Assembly (NCBI GenBank): GCA_963732345.1
Contig: CAVSZI010000020.1
Coordinates: 62,001-126,000 of the forward strand
Source: Bog-532 sp963732345
GTDB lineage: Bacteria; Actinomycetota; Actinomycetes; Streptosporangiales; Streptosporangiaceae
DNA: 64,000 nucleotides
Direction: 5' to 3'
The position numbers and the translations under genes are program-made. The notes under the pieces are model-generated. The model saw only the letters and a list, made by a program, of their open reading frames with translations. It made no database searches and was not told where the DNA came from. Positions 1 to 7,731 of the stretch are shown here, piece after piece. How positions within the stretch are numbered: the first letter of the stretch is position 1; each line of letters starts with the position of its first letter.

Positions 1-41
1 TTCGCCGCACCCATGACGCCCAGACCGTGGAACTGTGTCGT

Positions 42-74
42 AAACGTTACTGATCTTTGATGTACTGAACGTTT
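42..74. promoter_or_regulatory. paired AACGTT sites upstream of the L,D-transpeptidase
   Basis: AAACGTT at 42-48 and AACGTTT at 68-74 form an inverted repeat with a 19-nt spacer. Each half contains the palindrome AACGTT. It lies about 30-60 bp before the GTG start at 101, where an operator is expected, and the ribosome binding site (GAGGAGAAGG, about 88-97) follows. The regulator is not identifiable. Confidence 0.3.
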
Positions 75-100
75 GGCTAAGGGAGCGAGGAGAAGGCGCC

Positions 101-1339
101 GTGTCGTATCCGGATTGGTTCCGCCGCCTGGCATCGGGACGGGGAGCTAACCGCCCGCGCGCAAGGACGCGGACAAGGAAGTCCGTACTGATCACGGCCG
201 TATCGGCCGCACTCGTCGTGATCGCTGGCGTCGCCCTGCTGCTGGTCGCGCCGGGGAAGACCACGTTGTGGGCCACATCGGTCGCGGCCTCACGACAGGA
301 CGGGGCCAAGCCGTCTGCGCATCCCGCCGCCGCGCTTCAGGTCACATCGGTCACGCCGGGCTCCAATTCCCGCAGCGTCAACGGGACCGCCCCGATCCAG
401 GTCGGGTTCTCCGCACCACTGGCGCGGAACTCACCACTGCCCCGGCTGTCTCCCTCGGTGGCGGGCTCCTGGAAGGTCGACGGCGGCTCAGCCACCTTCA
501 CGCCCGCCGCTGGGTTCCCCGAAGACACCACGGTCACGCTGACCGTCCCGGACGGCTCGTCCGGGACGCGCTCGGCGGCCGGGGCCAAGGCGGGGGCGGG
601 CGGCTACCTGGCGTCGGGGTTCACCCAGAGCTTCACCACCGCGTCATACTCCACTCTCCGGCTGGAGCAATTGCTGGCCCAGCTCGGTTACCTGCCGCTG
701 ACCTGGACGTCGTCCGGTACCGCGATCCAGCCCTCGGACACGGCCGGCCAGCTGGCCGCCGCGTACAGCCCGCCGTCCGGCAGCTTCAGCTGGCAGAGCG
801 GCTATCCCTCGGTGTTGCGCGACTTCTGGTCGGAAGGCTCCAGCAACCTCATCGTCACCGGCGCCGTCCGGGCCTTCCAGTCGGAGCAGGGCCTCACGAT
901 GGACGGCGTCGCGGGGCCGCAGGTGTGGTCTGACCTGCTCAAGGCGGTCGCCGCCGGGCACAGCAACGGCAACGGGTACACCTACGCGCTGGCCAGCAAA
1001 TCCCTCCCCGAGACGCTGACCATCTGGCACGACGGCCGGGAGGTGCTGAGCACCCCAGCCAACACCGGCATCCCGGCGGCGCCGACCGCGGACGGGACCT
1101 TCCCGGTCTACGAGCGGCTGCCGTTCCAGATCATGCGGGGCACCAACCCCGACGGCAGCACGTACGCCGACCCGGTGTCCTGGGTCTCGTACTTCAACGG
1201 TGGCGACGCCGTGCACTACTTCGACCGTGGTTCCTACGGCTGGCCGCAGAGCCTCGGCTGCGTGGAACTGCCCTACAGCACCGCCAAGATCGCGTACGGG
1301 TACCTGAGCTACGGCAGCCTGGTCACGGTCGCCGGCTGA
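101..1339 (+). CDS. L,D-transpeptidase with peptidoglycan-binding domain
   Basis: A 412-aa membrane-anchored cell-wall enzyme predicted to form 3-3 peptidoglycan cross-links or anchor proteins outside the membrane. An arginine-rich cytoplasmic tail precedes one transmembrane helix (about residues 28-50). Then come an Ig/Big-like domain (about 80-180), a peptidoglycan-binding-1-like domain (about 185-285) and a C-terminal YkuD domain. The YkuD signature reads SLGCVELP, with the catalytic Cys near 387. The usual HGC is replaced by LGC, as seen in some actinobacterial relatives. The GTG start is preceded by GAGGAGAAGG at a good distance. It is monocistronic and converges on the DUF2064/GT2 operon. 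The family is clear; the substrate is inferred. Confidence 0.88.
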   Translation: MSYPDWFRRLASGRGANRPRARTRTRKSVLITAVSAALVVIAGVALLLVAPGKTTLWATSVAASRQDGAKPSAHPAAALQVTSVTPGSNSRSVNGTAPIQVGFSAPLARNSPLPRLSPSVAGSWKVDGGSATFTPAAGFPEDTTVTLTVPDGSSGTRSAAGAKAGAGGYLASGFTQSFTTASYSTLRLEQLLAQLGYLPLTWTSSGTAIQPSDTAGQLAAAYSPPSGSFSWQSGYPSVLRDFWSEGSSNLIVTGAVRAFQSEQGLTMDGVAGPQVWSDLLKAVAAGHSNGNGYTYALASKSLPETLTIWHDGREVLSTPANTGIPAAPTADGTFPVYERLPFQIMRGTNPDGSTYADPVSWVSYFNGGDAVHYFDRGSYGWPQSLGCVELPYSTAKIAYGYLSYGSLVTVAG

Positions 1340-1386
1340 GAGGCCAGCACCGAGCGGGCCAGCCGTTAGGGAGCAGTCGCGGGTGG

Positions 1387-2100
1387 TTACCGGCTGGCCC
1401 CGGCGGGCACCGCCGGGGCCATGGCCGGGACAAACGCCTCGTCCAGCTCGGCCGGGGCACCAAGGGTCCCGGCCAGCGTCGCCGCGAACCAGCTGGCGGG
1501 GGCCAGGCGCGCGACCCGGGCCGCCTCGGCGAGGGTGTCCACGTCCACGAGCTCGGGAGCCATGTGGATACGCAGCCCCGCCTGGATGAGCCGGACGAGC
1601 TGGGCCCGGCCGGTGAACGGCTCCGACATGGGGACACCGAGCGTCAGGCCGGGATCGGGCAGGCGCAGGCCCAGCATCCAGAATCCGCCGTCCTCGGCCG
1701 GCCCGAACACGGCGTCCGCCATGGTGCGGGCGAGCGGCTCGGCGGCCGACTCGAGCAGACCGGCCGTTACCTGCGGAGTGTCCATGCCGATCAGCACGAT
1801 CGGCACCGGGAGGGCCGTGTAGGTGTCCCACATGGCGGCGGCGATGCGCTCGTCGAGCCCGCCGCCGCGCTGCTGGATCACGTCGAAGCCGTCCGGCAGC
1901 CAGGGCCCGGGCTCACCGGCCAAGGCGAGGACCCGGCGGATGACCCGGGTGCGGCGCACCGCCTCCAGCGTGTCGGTGAGGGCGGCCTCGGCCAGCGCGG
2001 CGGCCTCGCGGGGAGTGAACGGCGGCGTCAGCCTGGTCTTGACCCGGCCGGGGACCGGCTCCTTGGCCAGGACGAGCACCTGCGCCGCGAGATCACTCAT
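1387..2100 (-). CDS. DUF2064 / TIGR04282-type nucleotidyl- or glycosyltransferase
   Basis: A 237-aa GT-A-fold protein. Its N-terminus (VLVLAKEPVPGRVKTRL) carries the nucleotide-binding K-x-P-x-x-G-x-V-K-T-R-L motif of the DUF2064 (PF09837) family. The middle has the IGMDTPQ and GPAEDGGFWMLG signatures. Members resemble CofC and MobA and probably transfer or form nucleotide-activated groups; the exact reaction is unknown. The start overlaps the stop of the upstream GT2 gene by ATGA, so the two are translationally coupled. It sits in a recurrent actinobacterial neighbourhood with a GT2, an epimerase, a methyltransferase, a GT87 and a molybdoenzyme. Confidence 0.85.
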   Translation of the reverse strand: MSDLAAQVLVLAKEPVPGRVKTRLTPPFTPREAAALAEAALTDTLEAVRRTRVIRRVLALAGEPGPWLPDGFDVIQQRGGGLDERIAAAMWDTYTALPVPIVLIGMDTPQVTAGLLESAAEPLARTMADAVFGPAEDGGFWMLGLRLPDPGLTLGVPMSEPFTGRAQLVRLIQAGLRIHMAPELVDVDTLAEAARVARLAPASWFAATLAGTLGAPAELDEAFVPAMAPAVPAGASR

Positions 2101-2747
2101 GACGCCAGCACCTTGCGCATGTCCCGCACGGTCCGCATGGTGCCGCCGACGGTGCCGGTGACCTTGGATTTCCCGGTCCGCGGATAGTACGGCACATCGC
2201 GCTCGGTGACCCGCCAGCCCGCCCCCGCGGCCCGGACGACGGTCTCCAGCGGGTAGCCGAACCGCCGGTCCGAGATCGGCAGGCTGAGCAGCGCCGCGCG
2301 GCGGGCGGCGCGCATCGGGCCGATGTCCCGGACCTGTGCTCCGGACCGGCGGCGCAGCGCCGACGCGACCACGATGTTGCCGAGGCGAGCGTGGGGTGGC
2401 CACGCGCCCGCGCCCTGGGGCCGGCGGCGGCCGAGGGCCAGATCGGCCAGGCCGTCGCAGACCAGATCCGAGACGATGGGCAGGTCCGCGGGATCCAGGG
2501 ACCCGTCGGCGTCCATGAAGCACACGACGTCGTTCTTGGCGGCCTCCAGCCCCGCATGGCAGGCGGCGCCGTACCCTCGTTGCGGCACGCGGACCACGGT
2601 CGCCCCGTGGTCCCCGGCGATCGCCGGGGAGCCATCGGTGGAGCCGTTGTCCGCCACGATCGGCCGGTAGCCGGACGGCATTCTCGACAGCAGCCAGGGC
2701 AGGGCGCCCGCTTCGTTGAGACACGGCAGGATGACATCGATCTCCAT
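2097..2747 (-). CDS. family 2 glycosyltransferase
   Basis: A 216-aa cytoplasmic GT2 enzyme of the dolichyl-phosphate-mannose-synthase type, without the C-terminal membrane part. MEIDVILPCLNEAGALPWLL is the nucleotide-binding start. VCFMDADGSLDP carries the DxD metal/nucleotide site, and RDIGPMRAARR is an acceptor-loop motif of this subfamily. The ATG at 2747 is chosen because family similarity begins right there; the frame upstream has no domain. It is the first gene of a two-gene operon with the DUF2064 protein and is divergent from the epimerase across about 184 bp. It probably adds a sugar to a lipid or small-molecule acceptor. Confidence 0.87.
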   Translation of the reverse strand: MEIDVILPCLNEAGALPWLLSRMPSGYRPIVADNGSTDGSPAIAGDHGATVVRVPQRGYGAACHAGLEAAKNDVVCFMDADGSLDPADLPIVSDLVCDGLADLALGRRRPQGAGAWPPHARLGNIVVASALRRRSGAQVRDIGPMRAARRAALLSLPISDRRFGYPLETVVRAAGAGWRVTERDVPYYPRTGKSKVTGTVGGTMRTVRDMRKVLAS

Positions 2748-2783
2748 GGGCGTGACACTACGTCTGTGACAGGCCGCGAACCG

Positions 2784-2872
2784 TACGAAAGCCCTTACGA
2801 AGCGCTGACGCCGCGACGCCCCCGCGGACCGGCCGGCCAGCCTCCTACGGAACGGCCCCGGCCTCTTACGAA
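2784..2872. promoter_or_regulatory. TACGAA direct repeats in the divergent GT2/epimerase promoter region
   Basis: Three copies of TACGAA occur at 2784-2789, 2796-2801 and 2867-2872, with a near copy TACGGAA near 2856. The first two are spaced 12 bp, close to one helical turn. Tandem half-sites are typical of OmpR-type regulators, and one is encoded at 5422-6147. The link is inference. Confidence 0.25.
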
Positions 2873-2931
2873 CTGATGACAAGAAGGCGGCACCCGGCCC
2901 CGCATGCCCGGCCGCATGCTTGGCTCCTGTC

Positions 2932-4023
2932 ATGCGGGTACTGGTAACCGGCGCGGCCGGGTTCATCGGATCACACATCCTGGAGGCCGCACGCGACCTC
3001 GGTTACGCGGTGCGCGGCTTCGACTCGCTGACGCCTGCCGTACACGACGGCATGCCCCGCTACATCCCCGAGGACACGGACATGGTCGTCGCCGACGTCC
3101 GCGACGCCGCCGCGGTCAGCCGGGCCCTGGCCGGTGTCGACGTGGTGTGCCACCAGGCCGCGCTGGTCGGTCTCGGGGTCGACCTGTCGGATCTGCCCGG
3201 TTACTGCGACGTGAACGTGACCGGCACGGCCACGCTGCTGAACGCCATGGGCCAGGCCGGCGTCCAGCGCCTGGTGCTCGCGTCCTCCATGGTGGTGTAC
3301 GGCGAGGGCGCCTACGACTGCGCCCGCCACGGGCGGGTCCGGCCGACCCCGCGCGCGCGGGAAGACCTGGCCGCGGGACAGTTCGAGCCGCGCTGCCCGC
3401 AATGCGGGGAGCCGCTGGTCACCGCCACCGTCACCGAGGATGCCCCGATGGATCCGCGCAACGCCTACGCGGCCAGCAAGCTGGCGCAGGAGCATCTGGC
3501 CGCCACGTGGGGCCGGCTGACCGGGGGCCGTTCGGTCGCGCTGCGCTATCACAACGTGTACGGCCCGAGGATGCCGCGGGACACGCCCTACTCCGGGGTG
3601 GCGGCCATCTTCCGGTCCGCGCTGGAGAAGGGCGTCCCGCCGGAGGTCTTCGAAGACGGGCGCCAGCGGCGCGACTTCGTGCACGTCTCCGACGTGGCCG
3701 CGGCCAACCTGCTCGCGCTGACCGCGACGGAGGAGGGCTCGCAGATCCCGGCGGGCAGCGCACGGAGCTACAACGTCGCAAGCGGCCATCCGCACACGGT
3801 CGGTGAGATGGCGGCGGCGCTGACGGGTGAATTCGGCGGCGGCTTGATACCGGAGATCACCGGGGACTTCCGGCTCGGTGATGTCCGGCACATCGTGGCT
3901 TCCCCGGCCGCCGCCGAGCAAGGTCTGGGATTCCGGGCACAGGTCGGGTTCGGCGTGGGCATCGCGGAGTTCGCCAAGGCTCCGCTCCGCGAGCCCGCCC
4001 GCGTGCCCGCCACGCGGGTGTAG
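2932..4023 (+). CDS. NAD-dependent epimerase/dehydratase (extended SDR) with Cys-rich insert
   Basis: A 363-aa sugar-nucleotide epimerase-like enzyme. The N-terminal Rossmann motif GAAGFIGSH binds NAD(P). The catalytic YxxxK is YAASK, and a UDP-sugar-type tail (RRDFVHVSDVA) follows. An insert between the strand before the active site (residues about 124-165) carries YDCARHG and RCPQCGEP, that is Cys-His and Cys-x2-Cys pairs, which look like a zinc knuckle. This is absent from GalE or RmlB but found in some actinobacterial paralogues. The ATG at 2932 is preferred over a TTG at 2920 because MRVLVTGAAG is the canonical beginning. It is divergent from the GT2 operon; the substrate is unknown. Confidence 0.85.
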   Translation: MRVLVTGAAGFIGSHILEAARDLGYAVRGFDSLTPAVHDGMPRYIPEDTDMVVADVRDAAAVSRALAGVDVVCHQAALVGLGVDLSDLPGYCDVNVTGTATLLNAMGQAGVQRLVLASSMVVYGEGAYDCARHGRVRPTPRAREDLAAGQFEPRCPQCGEPLVTATVTEDAPMDPRNAYAASKLAQEHLAATWGRLTGGRSVALRYHNVYGPRMPRDTPYSGVAAIFRSALEKGVPPEVFEDGRQRRDFVHVSDVAAANLLALTATEEGSQIPAGSARSYNVASGHPHTVGEMAAALTGEFGGGLIPEITGDFRLGDVRHIVASPAAAEQGLGFRAQVGFGVGIAEFAKAPLREPARVPATRV

Positions 4024-4041
4024 CGCCGGGCCCGCACGCAG

Positions 4042-4069
4042 CCCCCGGCGCTCCGGCCCGCGCCGGGGG
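4042..4069. terminator. GC-rich stem-loop after the epimerase
   Basis: CCCCCGGCGC (4042-4051) pairs perfectly with GCGCCGGGGG (4060-4069) across an 8-nt loop, 19 bp past the epimerase stop. It has no T tract, as is usual for actinobacterial terminators. Confidence 0.55.
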
Positions 4070-4112
4070 CAATCCCGGTCGCCCAGGGCCGCACCGAGGT
4101 CACATCCCATGA

Positions 4113-4155
4113 TCGTGGCGACTTCCGCGCAACCCGCGGCGAAAAGTCGCCACGA
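4113..4155. terminator. long two-part hairpin between convergent genes
   Basis: TCGTGGCGACTT (4113-4124) pairs with AAGTCGCCACGA (4144-4155) over 12 perfect base pairs. An inner CCGCG/CGCGG stem (4125-4129 and 4135-4139) stacks on it. It lies between the convergent epimerase and histidine kinase genes and would work on both strands. Confidence 0.65.
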
Positions 4156-4174
4156 ATCGCGCCGGGGCCGTTTA

Positions 4175-5422
4175 TTAGCCGGCGGCGGAGACGGCCCGCT
4201 GGTGCGCGACGGCCGGGCGGCTTGCGGGCGGCGCGACCGGGCGGGCCAGGGGCAGCCGGATGAGGAACTGGCAGCCGGGCCCGGCGTTGCGCACGGCGAT
4301 CTGGCCCGAGTGCGCCTCAACGATCCCCCGGGCGATGCTGAGCCCCAGCCCGGCGCCCTCCTGCGGGCCGGGCGTGCGGGCCGCCTCACCGCGGAAGGCG
4401 ACGTCGAAGACGCGCGGCAGATCCTGCGGCGGGATGCCGCCACAGGCGTCGGACACGCTGAAGTGCGCCATGCCCTCCTGGATGTCGCCCAGGACCTCGA
4501 CCGTCCCGTCGGCGGGGGTGTGCCGGATCGCGTTGATGATCAGGTTGCGCAGCGCCCGCCCGAACTCTCCGGGATCTGCGTAGATCGGCATGCCGCGTAC
4601 CGCGGAGCCGGCCAGCCGGACGCCCTTGGCCCGGGCCACCGGCTCGGCGCTGGCGAGGACCTCGGCCACCAGATCGTCGAGTCCCACCATCCGGCGGGAC
4701 AGCCGCAGCGCGCCCGCGTGGATCCGGGACAGCTCGAACAGGTCGTCGATCATGACGGAGAGGCGGTCCACCTCACGCCGGATCTGGGTGTGATAGCTGC
4801 TGACCTCACGCGGATCGATGACCACCTGATCTTCCAGGGCCTCGGCCATCGCGCGCAGCCCGGCCAGCGGGGTACGCAGGTCGTGGCTGACCCAGGCGAC
4901 CAGTTCGCGGCGGCTCGCTTCCAGCGCACGCTCGCGGTTCCGGGCCCGCCCCAGCCGGTCATGCGCGGCCGCCAGGCCGTCGGACAGCCCGGCCAGCTCG
5001 GCGGGCAGCGGCACCGAGGGGGGAACGTACAGGCCGGTGTCGCCGACCTTCTGCACGGAGGTGAGGAGCTGCCGGCTGGCCTTGGTGAGCTTGCGGCTGA
5101 TCAGCATGGCGACGGCGAACCCGGCCAGGCCCGCGATGGCGATCAGCTCCAGCATGATCTCGCGGTCCTGGGAGTTGCCCACCATGATGACGGTGATGCC
5201 GCCGACTCCGGCGATGGACGTCACGACCGTCACGGCCGCAATGAGCGCGAGCATCGAGCCGATAGAGCTGCGCGCCAGCGCGCGCAGCGCGATGACCCCG
5301 ATGAGCGTGGTGACGGCCCCGATCGCGGCCGCGGATTCCAGGACATGGAGCAGGTCAGTGGCCTGCACACCCGGCATGATTTCGCCGGGCGCCGCGAGGA
5401 CGCCCGGCACGGCACCGGCCAT
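4175..5422 (-). CDS. membrane sensor histidine kinase
   Basis: A 415-aa kinase. N-terminal hydrophobic segments (about residues 20-105) give roughly four membrane passes with little extracellular domain. A linker follows, then a HisKA domain with the phospho-acceptor in VSHDLRTPL, then HATPase_c with an N box (NLIINAIRHTP) and glycine boxes (DACGGI, GAGLGLSIARG). The ATG at 5422 shares one base with the regulator stop (TGATG), so the pair is translationally coupled. The signal is unknown; the absence of a large sensor domain suggests membrane-state sensing. The neighbours suggest control of the surrounding envelope or molybdoenzyme genes. Confidence 0.88.
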   Translation of the reverse strand: MAGAVPGVLAAPGEIMPGVQATDLLHVLESAAAIGAVTTLIGVIALRALARSSIGSMLALIAAVTVVTSIAGVGGITVIMVGNSQDREIMLELIAIAGLAGFAVAMLISRKLTKASRQLLTSVQKVGDTGLYVPPSVPLPAELAGLSDGLAAAHDRLGRARNRERALEASRRELVAWVSHDLRTPLAGLRAMAEALEDQVVIDPREVSSYHTQIRREVDRLSVMIDDLFELSRIHAGALRLSRRMVGLDDLVAEVLASAEPVARAKGVRLAGSAVRGMPIYADPGEFGRALRNLIINAIRHTPADGTVEVLGDIQEGMAHFSVSDACGGIPPQDLPRVFDVAFRGEAARTPGPQEGAGLGLSIARGIVEAHSGQIAVRNAGPGCQFLIRLPLARPVAPPASRPAVAHQRAVSAAG

Positions 5423-6147
5423 CAGGCCGCCTCGGGCTCGTAGCGGTAGCCCACGCCCCAGACCGTGACGATCCGGCGCGGCAGCGTCGGGTCCGACTCG
5501 AGTTTCTCGCGCAGCCGGCGGACGTGCACGGTGACCGTCGAGGTGTCGCCGAACGTCCAGCTCCACACCTGGTTGAGCAGTTGCTCGCGGGTGAAGGCCT
5601 TGCGCGGATGCTGCATCAGAAAGACCAGCAGGTCATATTCGCGCGAGGTCAGGGACAGCAGCGTGCCGCCTACCCGGACCTCGTGCGCGGTCAGGTCGAC
5701 CGACAGATCGCCGTCCGCGATCACGCCGTCGGGCCGGGAGTCGGGCAGGCCGGTCCCCCGGGCGCGGCGCAGCACGGAACGCACCCGCAGCGCCAGCTCA
5801 CGCGGGCTGAACGGCTTGGTGACGTAGTCATCGGCGCCGGTCTCGAAACCGACGAGGCGGTCCGTCTCGTCGCCGAGCGCGGTCAGCATGACCACCGGGA
5901 TCGGCCACCGGGCACGTAGCCGGCGGCACACCTCCAGGCCGTCGATGCCCGGCAGCATGAGGTCGAGAACGACCAGGTCAGGAGGCTCTTCAGCGACCCG
6001 GCGCAGCGCCTCCTGCCCGTCATGCACGCATTCGACGTAATGCCCGTCGCGGACCAGGTAGCGTCCGACGACATCCGCGACGGTCGGATCGTCATCGACG
6101 ACTACGATCCGGCCCGGCGGATCGGGGTTATTTACCGCGGCCACCAT
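5422..6147 (-). CDS. OmpR/PhoB-family response regulator
   Basis: A 241-aa DNA-binding regulator. The receiver domain (about 12-125) has the acidic pocket VVDDD and the phospho-acceptor Asp in VVLDLMLPG. The C-terminal winged helix (about 145-238) ends in the typical TVWGVGYRYEP. It is the first gene of the two-gene operon with the kinase, transcribed away from the methyltransferase gene across a 309-bp intergenic region. Confidence 0.92.
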   Translation of the reverse strand: MVAAVNNPDPPGRIVVVDDDPTVADVVGRYLVRDGHYVECVHDGQEALRRVAEEPPDLVVLDLMLPGIDGLEVCRRLRARWPIPVVMLTALGDETDRLVGFETGADDYVTKPFSPRELALRVRSVLRRARGTGLPDSRPDGVIADGDLSVDLTAHEVRVGGTLLSLTSREYDLLVFLMQHPRKAFTREQLLNQVWSWTFGDTSTVTVHVRRLREKLESDPTLPRRIVTVWGVGYRYEPEAA

Positions 6148-6456
6148 TGTCGCTAGGGCCTCCCGTCCAAATTTGCTGTGCCCTCACGTTAAAGCCATTA
6201 CACGCATCGCGGGCCCCAACTGGTTCAAATCCGTCACAGCTCCGTAAGGTCCGTGACGTTGCTCTGAACGCCCGGCCTGCCAGGCTAGTGGTGGTGAAGA
6301 CTTCCGGGGTGGCGTGGTGGACCTGGAGCTGGCTCGGCCGGGCGGCTGAGCGGCCGGGGTGGCGCGCCTACGGTAAGCCCGCAGAATTACCCAAGCCTGG
6401 GCGCGGAAGGTACGGCGCGCAGGCGAAACCGCGTGTCCTTCTAGGGAGGAGACCGC
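6148..6456. other. divergent promoter region between regulator and methyltransferase
   Basis: This 309-bp stretch has no convincing gene. The first 110 bp are less GC-rich and carry an inverted repeat, CGTCAC (6232-6237) and GTGACG (6253-6258), that could bind the adjacent regulator. A strong ribosome binding site (AGGGAGGA, 6443-6450) sits at its right end. Confidence 0.4.
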
Positions 6457-7251
6457 GTGCTCGGCGAACTTTACGAGGCGGCGCTGGCCGGTGCCGTGCA
6501 GGCCGAGGTCGAACACGCCGACGGCACCCTCATGCCCCTGGCGGTCGACCAGTGGCTCGGCGAGGCGCCGGGGGACACGTCACTGGTCGACCGTTGCCAC
6601 GGGCCCACACTCGACGTGGGCTCCGGGCCGGGCCGGCTCACCGTGGCGCTCGCCGAGCGCGGTGTCCCGGCGCTGGGCATCGACGTCACGCCGTATGCGG
6701 TCAAGATCGCGCAGTCATCGGGCGCGCTCGCGATTCTGCGCGACGTGTTCGGGCGCGTTCCCGGCGCGGGCCGCTGGATGACCGTCCTGCTGGCCGACGG
6801 GAACATCGGGATCGGCGGTGATCCGGCCGCGCTGCTGCGCCGGGTGGGCGAACTGCTCGCGCGCGGCGGCCACGCCCTCGTAGAGGTACAGCCCCCGGGC
6901 GTTCCGCTCCGGTGTGAGAACGTCCGGCTGCGCCGGGAAGGCTCCGCCGGTGCGTGGTTCCCGTGGGCGTACGTGGGCGCGGACCAGATCGGTGACGTCG
7001 CGCGCAGCGCCGGGCTGATCCTGGAGGAGACGTGGACCGCGAGCGGGCGCTGGTTCGCCGCGCTCGCCTGCGAGGCGCCCGCCGTCCCGTCGCTGATCAC
7101 GTTCGCCGCCGGGGCGCTGGCCCCCGGGGCCGGCTCGCCCGAGGAGGCGTACGCGGACGCCGGCGCCGGGGATGAGCCTGCCGTTCTGGCGGCCGAAGGG
7201 CAGCTTGCCGTCTTAACGATCCATTACCGCACGCGGGAGACGCGCCCGTGA
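6457..7251 (+). CDS. class I SAM-dependent methyltransferase
   Basis: A 264-aa soluble protein. The SAM-binding motif I is LDVGSGPGRLTVALAERG (about residues 50-67), followed by an acidic strand end GIDVTPYAVKIA. A later strand, LLADGNIGIGGDP, lies before the family's C-terminal half. The GTG start follows AGGGAGGA by 6 bp. Such methyltransferases occur with DUF2064, GT2, GT87 and sulfite-oxidase-like genes in actinobacteria. Its target, a sugar, lipid or cofactor, is unknown. Confidence 0.8.
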   Translation: MLGELYEAALAGAVQAEVEHADGTLMPLAVDQWLGEAPGDTSLVDRCHGPTLDVGSGPGRLTVALAERGVPALGIDVTPYAVKIAQSSGALAILRDVFGRVPGAGRWMTVLLADGNIGIGGDPAALLRRVGELLARGGHALVEVQPPGVPLRCENVRLRREGSAGAWFPWAYVGADQIGDVARSAGLILEETWTASGRWFAALACEAPAVPSLITFAAGALAPGAGSPEEAYADAGAGDEPAVLAAEGQLAVLTIHYRTRETRP

Positions 7252-7278
7252 TCCGTGCCGTGATGGCAGCGTAACGAC

Positions 7279-7731
7279 CTTGACATCCTCCCTCGCCTAA
7301 GGCGGGGGATTTCAGCTACTACGCCGATTGGAGCAGCAGTTGAGGTTCGCGGTTCACGGGCCGGGCTGTCCCGTTGCCTCCCCGCGCAGTCACGGCGTGC
7401 CCCGCCGCGATGTTCCTGGCCGCGTTCACGTCAGCGTTGCCGGTGAAGTGGCAGGCCATGCACACAAACCGCGCTTGGCTCTCGCGCGACTGGGGGTCCA
7501 CGTGCCCGCACGCCGAGCACCGCTGGCTGGTGAAGTGCGGCTTAACCTTCTGGTTCCACACGAACCGGGCGTGGGCGCAATGGTCGCGCAGCACCACCTC
7601 CTGGGCGGGCGATGGAAGCAGACGATACCGGGACATACGAACACACTAGCGAATACCACTTACATTTCCGGGGAGGTGAAGCGGCGTTTCCTCCCCGGCC
7701 TGAAGGCCGGGGTCTCCACGCCGCGATCCCG
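7279..7731 (-). mobile_element. internally deleted TnpB (IS200/IS605-like) element 1
   Basis: The element is bounded by subterminal hairpins. The tnpB-distal end is CTTGACATCCTC plus CCTCGCCTAAGGCGGGGG (from 7279); the other end is CCCCGGCCTGAAGGCCGGGG (about 7693-7712), reaching the ATG at 7732. Inside is a tnpB gene reduced to its two ends. On the minus strand the 3' terminus reads GAGGATGTCAAG. The same two ends occur in element 2 (9614-9910), which shows where the boundaries lie. No TnpA is present, so it could move only in trans. A guide RNA from the intact tnpB 3' end remains possible. Confidence 0.7.
7319..7636 (-). pseudogene. tnpB: TnpB remnant with central deletion
   Basis: The 105-codon frame joins the normal OrfB/TnpB N-terminus (MSRYRLLPSPAQEVVLRDHC, the HTH region) directly to its C-terminal zinc ribbon. 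The ribbon shows CSACGH and CMACHFTG, followed by NADVNAARNIAAG, the RuvC-III Asp motif. About 300 residues, including RuvC-I and -II and their catalytic Asp and Glu, are missing, yet the frame stays open. It cannot be a nuclease. It could be a decayed relic or a retained small DNA/RNA-binding protein. Confidence 0.8.

Noticed and set aside
5423..5566. Longer N-terminus of the histidine kinase
   Set aside because: It would overlap the response regulator by 145 bp and reads as Arg/Pro-rich antisense; the coupled ATG at 5422 is better.
6215..6240. tRNA T-arm-like sequence GGTTCAAATCC
   Set aside because: The flanking bases cannot form the T stem, and no acceptor, D or anticodon arms are present.
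7319..7636. Functional miniature TnpB nuclease
   Set aside because: The RuvC-I and RuvC-II catalytic regions are deleted; only the zinc ribbon and RuvC-III end remain.
7612..7731. 40-residue N-terminal extension of the GT87-like gene
   Set aside because: The extension would be translated from the end of TnpB element 1; the membrane-protein family begins at ATG 7732.
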